This document shows positions 50,988-60,100 of a stretch of 64,000 nucleotides of DNA, piece by piece. This DNA is from Rhodopirellula bahusiensis (lineage in GTDB: Bacteria; Planctomycetota; Planctomycetia; Pirellulales; Pirellulaceae), in the NCBI RefSeq assembly GCF_002727185.1, contig NZ_NIZW01000018.1, forward strand, positions 1 through 64,000, written 5' to 3'. A program made the translations under genes and the position numbers. The first letter of the stretch is position 1, and each line of letters opens with the position of its first letter. The notes beneath the pieces were generated by a model. That model was not told the origin of the DNA, did not search any database, and saw only the letters and a program-made list of their open reading frames with translations.

Positions 50988-52838
50988 CTAGAGCGGTGCA
51001 GCTGATTGACCCGCCAAGTCATCAGGATTTTCTGACTCGTTCTCCACCGGCAAGCGATAACAGGCTGCCTCTTGCGAATTGCGAACGTACAACCGGTCGC
51101 CAATGACCACCGGATGGTTCCAAGTTTTGCCGTCGAGGGCTTCGAAGCTCGCGAGCTCTTCATGCTTCGACGGATTCGCCGCCAACAAAATGAGTTCGCC
51201 CCGTTCGCCGATCACCAACAACACACCGGAGTCGGCGAGCATCAAAACTTGGCCCTTCCCGTAACGTCCACGCTTCCATTCTCGTTGGCCAGTCTCCAAG
51301 TCAACGCATGCGAAGATCTCCGCATCGAAGCCGTACGCATAACCGTCGTGAATCACGAAGTCATTGAAGTCCGGCTTCAGCTTTCGAGAGGCCCAACGCT
51401 CTTCGACCTCGAATCCGTCTGCCGTTTGGGTCAGGTCCAAACACCGCGTTTCTTGTTGGCTGGCCAGCACAATCGAATTGCCCGCGATGACCTGAGGTTG
51501 CACGGCACTGTAGCCTTCCAGTTTCCATTCGAAGTCGCAACGCGATTCGCCGGACTCTGGATCCAGAATATTCATGCCAGCGTTGGTGAACATCACCACG
51601 TAGTCTTCGCCGAACAGATTCAGCAATTGCGGGGAGCTGTAGGAATGATCGCCAGCCGCGGTGGACCATTTCAATTCGCCCGACTCGATTTCAAAAGCGA
51701 GTGTGCCCTTGTCATCTTCGCCTCCCGCGTGAACGATCACGGCCGAACCAACGACCAAGGGAGACGAAGAGAATCCCCACACCGGCGGCTCCCGGTCAGC
51801 GACCTCTCGCACGTCCACTTCCCAAATCGATTCCCCAGTTTTGGCATCCAGTCGCTGCAGTTGCCCGCTCGCTCCTTGAACAAAAACGCTGCCATCAAAA
51901 AGCGTTGGCGTGGCTCTTGGGCCGGGCCCACCCAGCGGATCAAAGAACCGCGATTCGATTTCCTGCGACCAAACTTCGATGCCTTCATCGGCGGTGTAGC
52001 AAACCACGGTCTCTTGTTCGCCGCGTTGTTCCTGTGTGAACAACAAATTCCCAGCCACGGCGAACGACGACCACCCGGGACCAACGGGAATCTTCCAAAT
52101 CAGTTCGGGCTTGTTCGTCAACCAGTCCGTCTGGATCGCTGGTCCGTGCTGTTGGCTCACTCGTCCTGGTCCACGAAACTGAGTCCATTGTGGATCGGCA
52201 AGCCACTCGTCCATTTCGGCGTCCGAGCTGATCGCAGCATCGCTAGTCGGTGCATCCGCTCGATCGGCCAGCATCAACTCTTCCGCCGTCGGTTCCCAAC
52301 GCCAATGAAGATCCAAAGCGAAGTGCCCCCACATGCCTTCGCTTCGTAGGAGCGTCGAATACCCAAACCCGCACAATGCCAGTAGCAGCGCGACAATCGT
52401 TCGGTTGAAAGAAAGCCAACGACTCAGCAACACGGCCCCGATGCCAAACGCGGCCGTGCCAAGTGGAACAGTCACCATCATGATGCCCGGGCCGATCATC
52501 GTTTTGTCCAACGACAAGATGCAACCAAGGGCGATCAACAACGCTCCGAAGAACCCGACCAAGCGTTCTTTCAGCGAGGCACGACTGAAGGTCAGCCACC
52601 ACAGCAAGATCAATGCCCCCAACACCACCGGGCCAATCACCGCCACCATCATCAAGATCAGCGGAGCGTCTTCAATCGTCGGAGGCACAAATCGGGCGAT
52701 CGCCATCAGCACCAGCAGCACAACCGCTGGCCAAACTCGAAGTGGACTCAACTCGTTCGCGACACGCTCTGTGGTGGATGGCTCGGACGCCGAGTCTTCC
52801 GCCGCTTTCTCGATAGACTCAAGTTCAGCATCACTCAT
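50988..52838 (-). CDS. membrane-anchored PQQ-like beta-propeller protein
   Basis: The protein of 616 residues has five or six transmembrane helices in the first 190 residues and then a periplasmic eight-bladed quinoprotein-like propeller. The blades show GNLLFTQEQRGEQETVVCYT, GQLQRLDAKTGESIWEVDVR, GTLAFEIESGELKWSTAAGD and IFACVDLETGQREWKRGRYG. PQQ-like repeats do not prove PQQ binding; many planctomycete members resemble BamB scaffolds. WLADPQWTQFRGPGRVSQQH is the conserved entry to the propeller. Confidence 0.85.
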   Translation of the reverse strand: MSDAELESIEKAAEDSASEPSTTERVANELSPLRVWPAVVLLVLMAIARFVPPTIEDAPLILMMVAVIGPVVLGALILLWWLTFSRASLKERLVGFFGALLIALGCILSLDKTMIGPGIMMVTVPLGTAAFGIGAVLLSRWLSFNRTIVALLLALCGFGYSTLLRSEGMWGHFALDLHWRWEPTAEELMLADRADAPTSDAAISSDAEMDEWLADPQWTQFRGPGRVSQQHGPAIQTDWLTNKPELIWKIPVGPGWSSFAVAGNLLFTQEQRGEQETVVCYTADEGIEVWSQEIESRFFDPLGGPGPRATPTLFDGSVFVQGASGQLQRLDAKTGESIWEVDVREVADREPPVWGFSSSPLVVGSAVIVHAGGEDDKGTLAFEIESGELKWSTAAGDHSYSSPQLLNLFGEDYVVMFTNAGMNILDPESGESRCDFEWKLEGYSAVQPQVIAGNSIVLASQQETRCLDLTQTADGFEVEERWASRKLKPDFNDFVIHDGYAYGFDAEIFACVDLETGQREWKRGRYGKGQVLMLADSGVLLVIGERGELILLAANPSKHEELASFEALDGKTWNHPVVIGDRLYVRNSQEAACYRLPVENESENPDDLAGQSAAPL

Positions 52839-53156
52839 AGCGACTCTTTCGGTTGGTCAGAGGATCAATGTTTGACTGGTTGCTTTGGTAGCACAAACGG
52901 AATCAAAACACCATCCAAGGAGTTGCGTCCACAGTGCAGATACATCGAAGACGTTGAGAACATTAGCCGATGTGCGTTCACACCAGTTCTACGACTGAAC
53001 CGGGCCTAACGGCCATCGGCTGGATGATGCGATTCGAGATGAGGTTTCGCCTACCGACCATTCAGTCGGAAGGGCGATTGAAGCTTCGCTTGGAAGCTCG
53101 TTCAACGAATCGTGGTCAACCTCCCGCCGCTGCTTTCGTCAGGAGACAGCAATGCG
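52839..53156. other. intergenic stretch, nothing recognised
   Basis: I see no gene, repeat or hairpin of note between the propeller gene's start and the end of the siderophore-interacting protein gene. The promoter of the propeller gene should lie in the left part. Confidence 0.4.
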
Positions 53157-53915
53157 TCACGCTCCCTTGTTCACCTCTTCCTGTTCGCTGTCGAGTCGCT
53201 TGGCTTGTTTATGACCTTCGTCGGATTGGCCGAGCTTCCAGTAACTCGACAGGTACAGATGCGTGTTGGGAAGATTGTCGTGCTCTCCCAGAAAACTTCT
53301 CAGCACCCGCATGCTGTTGAACTCACAGGCGGCCCAAACCGCAGGTTGGCCTTCCAACCACGATAGCGTTCGAACCTTCGAAGCAAGGAACAAGCCATCG
53401 ACATCAGGTTCCGGGTTGACCTCCCAATGAAGTTCCACCTTTGCCGGATGCTCCAGATCCTGAATGTCCGCCGGACTGGGGACCTCGATCACGACGTAGC
53501 CAATTGCGTCCTCGGGCAATTGCCTCAAGTTCACACTGATCGCCGGAATCGCCGTCATGTCTCCCGCCAACAGGAACCAGTCCGCGGCGTGATTGATCAG
53601 CTTTTTCGGGCCTGGCCCCGCGACAGTGATCCGATCTCCCGGTTGAGCACCGATCGCCCAAGCAGACGCCGGTCCAGGCGACTCATGCAAGACAAAGTCG
53701 ATGTCAATTTCTGTCGGTCGCTGGTGGCGAATCGTATAACTGCGTTTCAAAGGCGGTTCACCATCACTCTGAGAGATCAACAACTTCACATACGCGCTCT
53801 CTTGATCCGCGGCAAGGCTCGCGAGCTCTTCGCCGCCCAATGTAATGCGCAACATATGCTCGGTGATGGGAGTCGACCGGATCACTTCCAGTTCCCTTTC
53901 GGGGCGTTTTGCCAT
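53157..53915 (-). CDS. siderophore-interacting protein (FAD-dependent ferric reductase family)
   Basis: The protein of 252 residues begins with a flavin-binding barrel carrying KRSYTIRH (RxYT motif) and VLHESPGPASAWAIGAQPGD. A SIP-type reductase domain follows with WFLLAGDMTAIPAISVNLRQ, then AVWAACEFNSMRVLRSFL and HLYLSSYWKLGQSDEGHK. This is the pattern of ViuB/YqjH-type ferric-siderophore reductases, using NAD(P)H. I chose the ATG at 53915 as the one directly before the domain. It lies downstream of the SDR gene on the same strand. Confidence 0.9.
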   Translation of the reverse strand: MAKRPERELEVIRSTPITEHMLRITLGGEELASLAADQESAYVKLLISQSDGEPPLKRSYTIRHQRPTEIDIDFVLHESPGPASAWAIGAQPGDRITVAGPGPKKLINHAADWFLLAGDMTAIPAISVNLRQLPEDAIGYVVIEVPSPADIQDLEHPAKVELHWEVNPEPDVDGLFLASKVRTLSWLEGQPAVWAACEFNSMRVLRSFLGEHDNLPNTHLYLSSYWKLGQSDEGHKQAKRLDSEQEEVNKGA

Positions 53916-54082
53916 CGATTCAAACTTTGCTCTGTGAGGATTCTTGTACGGTCGAGTTCGCAACTCAGCATGCGGCAACTCGGATCTTCGTGGTTCTGCC
54001 CTCTTCAAGTTGGTGCGCAACGCTTTTACCGTTCAGACACTGTTCCGGACCCGGCAGCCGAAGCGTTCAACGCCTCCATCGC

Positions 54083-54823
54083 TCAGACCATGCCTCCGTT
54101 GGCACGAACCGTTTGACCGTTCACCCAGCCACCATCGGGGCCGACCAAGAACGAGACAACACCTGCGATGTCTTCCGGCGTCGCCAGTCGTTCCAATGGA
54201 GCCGCTTTGGATAGTTTCTCCACCAATTCGTCGGATTTGCCGTCGAGGAACAACGCAGTGCCCGTCGGTCCAGGTGCGACGGCGTTGACCGTGATGTTCC
54301 TTCCTCGCATTTCCTTCGCCATGATCCCGGTCATTGTTTCGACCGCGGCTTTGATGCCTGCATAAACACCGTACGTCTCGAACTTCAATCCCACGACGGT
54401 CGTGGAAAAGTTGACGATTCGCCCGCCGTCTCGCAATCGCTTTCCAGCCTCCCGCAACGTGTTGAACGTGCCACGAAAGTTGACAGCGACTTGATCGTCA
54501 AACACGGAATCATCGCATTCCGCAATCGGCGCCAACTTCATGATGCCCGCGTTGTTCACCAGCACATCCACACCGCCATATTCTGACTCAGCACGATCGA
54601 ACATTCGTTTGACCGCGGCGGAATCGGAAACGTCGGCCTGGACCGCAAAGGCATGACCACCCGCCGTTTCGATGGTGTTCACAACCTCGGTTGCCGCATC
54701 CTGACTGCCAGCGTAATTGACGATGACGTTGAAACCATCACTGGCGAGCCGCTTTGCAACGGCGGCGCCGATCCCTCGCGATGCCCCCGTCACGATCGCG
54801 GTCTTGTTAGTCGTTTCGTTCAT
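54083..54823 (-). CDS. SDR-family oxidoreductase
   Basis: The protein of 246 residues is a classical short-chain dehydrogenase with TGASRGIGAAVA (cofactor), NNAGIM, a catalytic Ser/Thr region FSTTVVGLKFETYGVYAGIK with the YxxxK pair, and a PGPTGTALF loop. It is closest in type to 3-oxoacyl-ACP reductase-like SDRs of the glucose-dehydrogenase group; the substrate is unknown. It may be co-transcribed with the siderophore-interacting protein gene. Confidence 0.9.
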   Translation of the reverse strand: MNETTNKTAIVTGASRGIGAAVAKRLASDGFNVIVNYAGSQDAATEVVNTIETAGGHAFAVQADVSDSAAVKRMFDRAESEYGGVDVLVNNAGIMKLAPIAECDDSVFDDQVAVNFRGTFNTLREAGKRLRDGGRIVNFSTTVVGLKFETYGVYAGIKAAVETMTGIMAKEMRGRNITVNAVAPGPTGTALFLDGKSDELVEKLSKAAPLERLATPEDIAGVVSFLVGPDGGWVNGQTVRANGGMV

Positions 54824-54979
54824 CTCAGTCGTTTCCGTTTGCAGATGGAAGTTGCATCACATCGTTAAAACGTCAAAGGGGTTCTCCTTCCGCCACGTCA
54901 GTCTTCGAATCGAGAGCGTGACGCTTCTGAATTTGCAATGCGAAACCGATGCGTGCTGCCCATCGCGGATTGCGCGTCT

Positions 54980-55310
54980 TTATGAACGATCGCACTCGAG
55001 TCGTTTCGGCAAGTTCTGTTGCATCTTTGGAAGAGCGAGTCGCATCCCGCTGAGCTCAGATTTTGAAATGCCCTTGAGCGTTGCTTTCCCCAAGTCATCC
55101 AGCAACGGCAGGACAGATCATTTGAGATGCCAATTCGCTCCTGGAGCGTGGATTGCCAGCGTCAGGCAACGTGATCAAGGTCTGTGTTTCTTCCGGTGAA
55201 AATGGCCAATCTGCGTTCTTCAACACCGACGCCATTTCAGATCGAATCAGAGAGGCGACGCGCCCAATCGCGAATCCGGGCGAGGACTCCGAATCAAACT
55301 GCGTTTGCAT
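54980..55310 (-). pseudogene. decayed MarR-family regulator gene (tentative)
   Basis: The minus strand opens at 55310 with FAIGRVASLIRSEMASVLKN, then SPEETQTLITLPDAGNPRSRSE plus LASQM, much like the helices before and within a MarR winged helix. The frame then stops at 55095. In another frame LDDLGKATLKGISKSEL, then MRLALPKMQQNL follows to 54980, like a MarR C-terminal helix pair. The recognition helix and wing are missing, so a deletion with frameshift is inferred. It overlaps the end of the DoxX-like gene by 17 bp. Confidence 0.4.
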
Positions 55311-55755
55311 CCTTCATTGGATCGGGAAGCGAACTCGTATTTTGGGCAGCGAAGATCGGTCGATACCAATCGAAATAGCAGTAAAGCAGAAACACACATG
55401 CCCCGAAATCCGGTAGCCCAATCACCAAGAATTGATGAGCAAATAGCGTCACATAGAGCAGGATGTTGAACGCGTACGGAAGTGACATCAGGATCGCGAG
55501 TGGGGCGGTGCGTGGAAAGAACATCAACCCGCCCGCGATTGTCTTGAACAGGCCCACCCAAAAGATCAGGTAGCCCGTTGCCTGGAGTGCAATCATGAAC
55601 CGCCCCACTTCGTCAGGCGTTTGATCGACCGGGTACCCGTTCAATCCAAACCCCATCGTCATGATTCCCGTGCCGAACAGGAAGAGCGCGAAGAGATTCC
55701 GCACAACGAACGCGAGACGGGGAAGTCGAACGTGACGAGTTTCCAATGAGCTCAT
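55294..55755 (-). CDS. DoxX-like four-helix membrane protein
   Basis: The protein of 153 residues has four transmembrane helices (LAFVVRNLFALFLFGTGIM, ATGYLIFWVGLFKTIAGGL, LAILMSLPYAFNILLYVTLF, FLVIGLPDFGACVFLLYCYF). The arrangement and the GLFKTIAGGLMFFP element resemble DoxX-like proteins, which are often linked to stress or regulator genes. The decayed MarR-type gene downstream fits such a pairing. Confidence 0.7.
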   Translation of the reverse strand: MSSLETRHVRLPRLAFVVRNLFALFLFGTGIMTMGFGLNGYPVDQTPDEVGRFMIALQATGYLIFWVGLFKTIAGGLMFFPRTAPLAILMSLPYAFNILLYVTLFAHQFLVIGLPDFGACVFLLYCYFDWYRPIFAAQNTSSLPDPMKDANAV

Positions 55756-56031
55756 CTTTCTGCACCGTTAGAGTTGCGATTTCACGTTGACCGACCAGTC
55801 AACCAAACGGGCGTGCGTGTAGGGCGCACCCGTTTCCAAAAGCCATCTACCTGTACTCTACAGCCACTGGCGATTTAGTCAACTCTCAAAATCGAATTTG
55901 TCAAATCCCGGATCCAACAGCCTTGGTGGATGTGAGTTGTCGCTCGCTGCAATGGACACTGAAGCGGGAACCACCCGTCCCGAATCGGGAAACCCGAGGA
56001 ATGCGGCGACCCTGAAACGCTTCACCAAGCC

Positions 56032-56328
56032 GTGGAACAAATCGAAGAAATGGGTAGCAAGATCACGACAGCGTTCGCCAGCGGCAAACCGAACGACGCG
56101 CATGGCGAACTTCACGAAATTGGACACTTGATCGAATGCCTGCCAGAACTGGCGAAGAAGGCTGATCTCTCGAGCGAACAGCAGGACACTGTGAGCGAGG
56201 CCACGGAAGCACTCATGAACGCGTTTGGAGAACTCGACAACACGCTTCACGGTGGCGAAGAAGTCGACGTCGATATCGTCTTCGAGAAGATTTCGACGCA
56301 GCTCAAGACCCTTCAGCCAATGCTTTGA
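56032..56328 (+). CDS. small helical protein, probably N-terminally truncated
   Basis: The protein has 98 residues from a GTG. It has helix-rich, His-containing sequence (NDAHGELHEIGHLIECLPEL, then FGELDNTLHGGEEVDVDIVF). The open frame continues upstream (DPETLHQAVEQIEEM) to a stop near 55958 without a signal peptide or ATG. Similar planctomycete proteins, as I recall them, carry an N-terminal export signal. It may therefore be a 5'-truncated pseudogene of an exported protein. Confidence 0.45.
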   Translation: MEQIEEMGSKITTAFASGKPNDAHGELHEIGHLIECLPELAKKADLSSEQQDTVSEATEALMNAFGELDNTLHGGEEVDVDIVFEKISTQLKTLQPML

Positions 56329-56966
56329 TTCGGTTGGCGCAATTCCCTTCTTTTCCCCCCACGAGCCGACGCTGTTTTGATGCAGCCTCGGCTCATTTTC
56401 GTTGGTGGCCGGCCGCTATCGACCGCACGCCGGAACCCAAACCCAGAATTTCTGAACACAAATTCGTGCTTGGCAAATCACCGTTTCAAACGGCCTTCAT
56501 CAGCCGACGGACATTAGGCCCGGTTGCGTCTCGAAATCCGGTGCGAACGCTCATCGGCTAATAATTGCCATTCGGTATACGACTAAATCAACAACCCGTC
56601 ACGCGGTGGGATGAGGTGGTGACGCGGAGCAGAGTTTCTCGCGGGCGGCATTCGCAGGATGCTGCGAGCATGGCCCCGCATCTATGCACGCACGTATAGT
56701 TTTGCTGGGCAGGCAATCGTTGTGCTGGCAAGCGATGTGCTGACGGCGGATTGGATGTTGCTCGAGTGGCCTTCCACGTCAACACTGCAGCGGTCACCAG
56801 GCCGGTCGGAACAAATTGTCCTGGGTGAGCCCCTTCAATCGGGCGGAATCGGCCGGTCCACGCAGCTTTCCAAGATCGTGTGACCTATTGGAATCGGCGT
56901 TTCTGCGTCAAACTAGGGAAGTGAATGCAGCGAAGAAGGCGAAACCACAAACAGAGGTAGATTGGA
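56329..56966. other. long intergenic stretch, nothing recognised
   Basis: There are several short frames but none with family resemblance or a clear start. The sufE promoter is expected near the right end. No strong hairpin or repeat is visible. Confidence 0.4.
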
Positions 56967-57395
56967 TTGCAAGATTTAACGATCGAAGAATTGTACGAGG
57001 AATTCGAGGACTTGCCCGATTGGGACGAGCGTTGTGATTACTTGATTGACCTGGGTTTCAGCTTGCCTGAGTTGCCCGCGGAATCCAAAACCGAGGAAAA
57101 CCGAGTTCATGGCTGCCAGAGCAATGTTTGGTTGGTTGCCGACATCAAAAAGTCCAACCCACCGACTGTGGAGTTTCTGGCGAACAGCGATGCTGTGATC
57201 GTCAACGGTTTGATTGCGGTGATCGCAGCGTTGTATTCCCGCAAGACACCGCAGGAGATCATCTCGATCAATGCCGAAGAGGCGTTCAAGAAACTGGGAC
57301 TCGAGCGGCACCTCAGTCCGCAACGACGGAACGGGCTGTACAGCATGGTCCAACGCGTTCGAGAACTAGCCGTCCAGGCAGAGGCCCAATCATGA
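56967..57395 (+). CDS. sufE: SufE-family sulfur acceptor
   Basis: The protein has 142 residues from a TTG start. It contains YEEFEDLPDWDERCDYLIDL, then RVHGCQSNVWLVADI, where the Cys of HGCQS is the persulfide acceptor, and a C-terminal FKKLGLERHLSPQRRNGLYS. SufE accepts sulfane sulfur from SufS during iron-sulfur cluster assembly. The stop overlaps the sufS start as ATGA, so the pair is translationally coupled. No other suf genes are in the window. Confidence 0.9.
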   Translation: MQDLTIEELYEEFEDLPDWDERCDYLIDLGFSLPELPAESKTEENRVHGCQSNVWLVADIKKSNPPTVEFLANSDAVIVNGLIAVIAALYSRKTPQEIISINAEEAFKKLGLERHLSPQRRNGLYSMVQRVRELAVQAEAQS

Positions 57396-58627
57396 TTCCA
57401 CTCGACATCGAAGCCGTCCGCGGCGACTTCCCGATTCTGCAGAAACCGCTTCCCAAGGGTTTGCCGCTTGTCTATCTCGACAGTGGAGCGTCGGCGCAAA
57501 AGCCACAGTGCGTCATCGATAAAGAACGAGAGGTCTACGAGAACTATTACGCCAACGCGTATCGCGGCGTGTACCGATTTGGTGCGATCGTTGACGAGGA
57601 GCTCGAAGGTGCACGCGAGAAAGTCCGGCAGTTCATCCGTGCCGAACACTCCGACGAGATCGTTTTCACCTCCGGCTGCACGATGTCGTTGAACCTGGTC
57701 GCCAGTGGCTGGGGAAAGCGAAACCTGAAAGCCGGCGACGAGATCCTCATCAACGAGATGGAACACCATGCGAACTTCGTTCCTTGGCAACAACTCGCCG
57801 CGCAAACGGGAGCGACATGCCGCTTTCTCCCGCTGACCGATGATGGTCGTTTGGAAATGGCCCGCATCGGCGAAGTGCTGAGCGACAAAACCAAAATTGT
57901 GGCGGTCACCGGCATGTCGAACATGCTCGGCACGCTCAACCCGATCGATGAACTCGCGAAAAAAGCTCACGACGCCGGCGCGGTGATCGTTGTCGACGGA
58001 GCGCAAAGCGTTCCTCACGAGCACACTGATGTTGTCGCCAGCGGGATCGACTTCTTGGCGTTCTCGGGACACAAGTTGTACGGGCCGAGCGGCGTTGGCG
58101 TGCTGTATGGAAAACGCGAACTGCTCGAACAGACCGCCCCGATCCTATTCGGCGGTCACATGATCGATCGCGTATACAAAGATCACTCCACATGGGCTTC
58201 TTCTCCCGCCAAGTTCGAAGCGGGAACGATTCAGATCGCTCAAGCGATCGCGTTGGGCGCGGCGATTGATTACATGGGCACGCTCGGAATGGACAAGGTC
58301 CAGGAACACGAGCGGAATGTGCTTGAATACGCCTACAATCGTCTGCAAGAAATCCCCGGCATGCGGATCTATGGTCCTGGCGTCGAGCACCGAGGAGCGA
58401 TCACCAGCTTCACAATCGACGGAGCCCATCCGGAAGACTTGGCGCAATTACTCGATCGAAAGGGTGTCTTCGTCCGGCATGGTCACCACTGCACGATGCC
58501 GCTTCACGATCTGCTGGGCGTCAGCGCGACTGTGCGAGCAAGCTTCGGAGTTTACAACTCGCGTGACGACGTTGACGCTCTGATGGATGCGATCCAGTTT
58601 GCCTGCCAACGGTTGCGTTTGACCTGA
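57392..58627 (+). CDS. sufS: cysteine desulfurase SufS
   Basis: The protein of 411 residues is a class V aminotransferase-fold enzyme that takes sulfur from cysteine. The PLP lysine is in FSGHKLYGPSGVGVLYG. The phosphate site is TSGCTMSLNLVA and NEMEHHANFVPW is present. The active-site cysteine is in VRHGHHCTMPLHDLLG, and VRASFGVYN closes the domain. I chose the ATG at 57392, overlapping the sufE stop; the longer frame upstream is shadow sequence inside sufE. Confidence 0.95.
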   Translation: MIPLDIEAVRGDFPILQKPLPKGLPLVYLDSGASAQKPQCVIDKEREVYENYYANAYRGVYRFGAIVDEELEGAREKVRQFIRAEHSDEIVFTSGCTMSLNLVASGWGKRNLKAGDEILINEMEHHANFVPWQQLAAQTGATCRFLPLTDDGRLEMARIGEVLSDKTKIVAVTGMSNMLGTLNPIDELAKKAHDAGAVIVVDGAQSVPHEHTDVVASGIDFLAFSGHKLYGPSGVGVLYGKRELLEQTAPILFGGHMIDRVYKDHSTWASSPAKFEAGTIQIAQAIALGAAIDYMGTLGMDKVQEHERNVLEYAYNRLQEIPGMRIYGPGVEHRGAITSFTIDGAHPEDLAQLLDRKGVFVRHGHHCTMPLHDLLGVSATVRASFGVYNSRDDVDALMDAIQFACQRLRLT

Positions 58628-58658
58628 ATCGATTAGCCATCAGCAGCCGGACCGTTGC

Positions 58659-58787
58659 CTAACGGCCGAACAGTTGCCCCGACTCAACCGCTGTCGTTTG
58701 AGCCGACGCCGTCGCATTCGAGACCAACCAGACGGCAAGCAATGCTGTCATCGCAAAAAAGGGTTGGGCGATAGTCTTGAGATACAT
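58659..58787 (-). CDS. tiny secreted peptide
   Basis: This 42-residue ORF reads MYLKTIAQPFFAMTALLAVW, then LVSNATASAQTTAVESGQLF and GR. It has a clean signal peptide with an A-S-A cleavage site, leaving a mature peptide of about 13 residues. GAGG lies 9 nt before the ATG. It is 52 bp downstream of the dehydrogenase gene on the same strand. A functional short peptide or the surviving start of a lost exported protein are both possible. Confidence 0.45.
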   Translation of the reverse strand: MYLKTIAQPFFAMTALLAVWLVSNATASAQTTAVESGQLFGR

Positions 58788-58839
58788 GATTTGTTGCCTC
58801 ATCCACTACGAAGTTTGACGACTGTTCTTCTTGCGTTGC

Positions 58840-59853
58840 TTAGAAACCTTCCAGCACGATCTTGCCGCGAGCGGTGTTGCTCTCGATCTTCGCATGGACT
58901 TGCTTCAAGTTGGCGGCGTTGATCTTGCCCGCCGTTTCCGTTGCGGTGGATCGAATCTTCCCAGCGTCTACCAACGAGGCAACTTCATTGAGCAATTTGC
59001 GTTGCTGGTCCATGTCGGGTGTGCCAAACAGCGATCGAGCGAACATGAATTCCCAATGCAACGACAGTGCTTTTTGTTTCAGCTTGCTAACATCAAGGTG
59101 CGGCGGATCATCGATCAATCCGAAACGTCCCTGCGGTGCCATCAACTCGACAATGTCTTCGAGATGTTGGTCGGAGTGAGTTGTTGAGAACACAAAACCG
59201 GGGTCGCCGATTCCGAGTGCCTTCACCTGCGGCGCCATCGGCTGACGATGGTTGATGGCGTGATGCGCACCAAGTTCACGGACCCAGTCTTGGGTTTCGG
59301 GCCGCGAAGCGGTGGCGATGATCGTCATGTCCGTCAACGCTCGCAGCAATTGAATCGTGATCGAGCCAACTCCTCCTGCACCGCCCACGACCAGGATCGT
59401 GTCGCCACCCTGAGGCGTTGGACGTTCCACATCGAGCCGATCGAACAACATCTCCCACGCGGTGATCGCGGTCAGTGGCAGCGCCGCGGCCTCGGTGTCG
59501 CTCAAGGTAGAAGGCTTGTGCCCGACGATGCGTTCATCGACCAGGTGAAACTCACTGTTTGTGCCCGGGCGTGCGATCGACCCCGCATAGAAGACTGCAT
59601 CTCCGGGTTGAAAACTTTCCACTTCCGGACCAACTGATTCGACCACGCCAGCCGCATCGAACCCAAGCACCCGCCATTCGCTGCCTTCCGGGGAAGTTTT
59701 GCTGCGGACTTTCACATCCACGGGATTGACCGAAACCGCGTGGACCTTGACCAGCAGATCACGACCTTCCGCAGTGGGTTTTTCAAGCGTGATGTTTTGC
59801 AAAGAGTCGTCCCGGTCGATTGATCCAGGAGTCTTGTATGCAACGGCTTTCAT
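58840..59853 (-). CDS. zinc-type alcohol dehydrogenase/quinone oxidoreductase-like protein
   Basis: The protein of 337 residues belongs to the medium-chain dehydrogenase family. It has an N-terminal GroES-like domain (VHAVSVNPVDVKVRSK, LGFDAAGVVESVG, FQPGDAVFYAG) and a Rossmann domain (ILVVGGAGGVGSITIQLLRA). The zinc-ligand cysteines are absent, as in the quinone-oxidoreductase-type subgroup that TIGR02817 describes. NADPH-dependent reduction of quinones or enones is the likely reaction type. I chose the ATG at 59853 (MKAVAYKTPG), the usual N-terminus of the family. Confidence 0.9.
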   Translation of the reverse strand: MKAVAYKTPGSIDRDDSLQNITLEKPTAEGRDLLVKVHAVSVNPVDVKVRSKTSPEGSEWRVLGFDAAGVVESVGPEVESFQPGDAVFYAGSIARPGTNSEFHLVDERIVGHKPSTLSDTEAAALPLTAITAWEMLFDRLDVERPTPQGGDTILVVGGAGGVGSITIQLLRALTDMTIIATASRPETQDWVRELGAHHAINHRQPMAPQVKALGIGDPGFVFSTTHSDQHLEDIVELMAPQGRFGLIDDPPHLDVSKLKQKALSLHWEFMFARSLFGTPDMDQQRKLLNEVASLVDAGKIRSTATETAGKINAANLKQVHAKIESNTARGKIVLEGF

Positions 59854-60100
59854 CGTGGTGTTCCTGCTTGTGGTCGCCCGACCGCGAGACACAGCAAACG
59901 CAACCGATGCGAAAACGCGTTCCAGTCGAACGGCGTGATCCGTTCCCAGCAGGCAGCGACGTGCAATCCGCATCGCCGCTCCGTGCTTTTGGATTCATCG
60001 TAGGACGTCCCTCGAGCCCGACAAGTACGCACATTTCCGGCTCATAGGCACAGAACGAATACCATCAGCGAGGAGATTGGTGTGACCAACTTCCAACAAC

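Noticed and set aside
57128-57391. N-terminal extension of the sufS frame
   Set aside because: It overlaps sufE out of frame. The ATG at 57392 matches the known SufS N-terminus and couples to the sufE stop.
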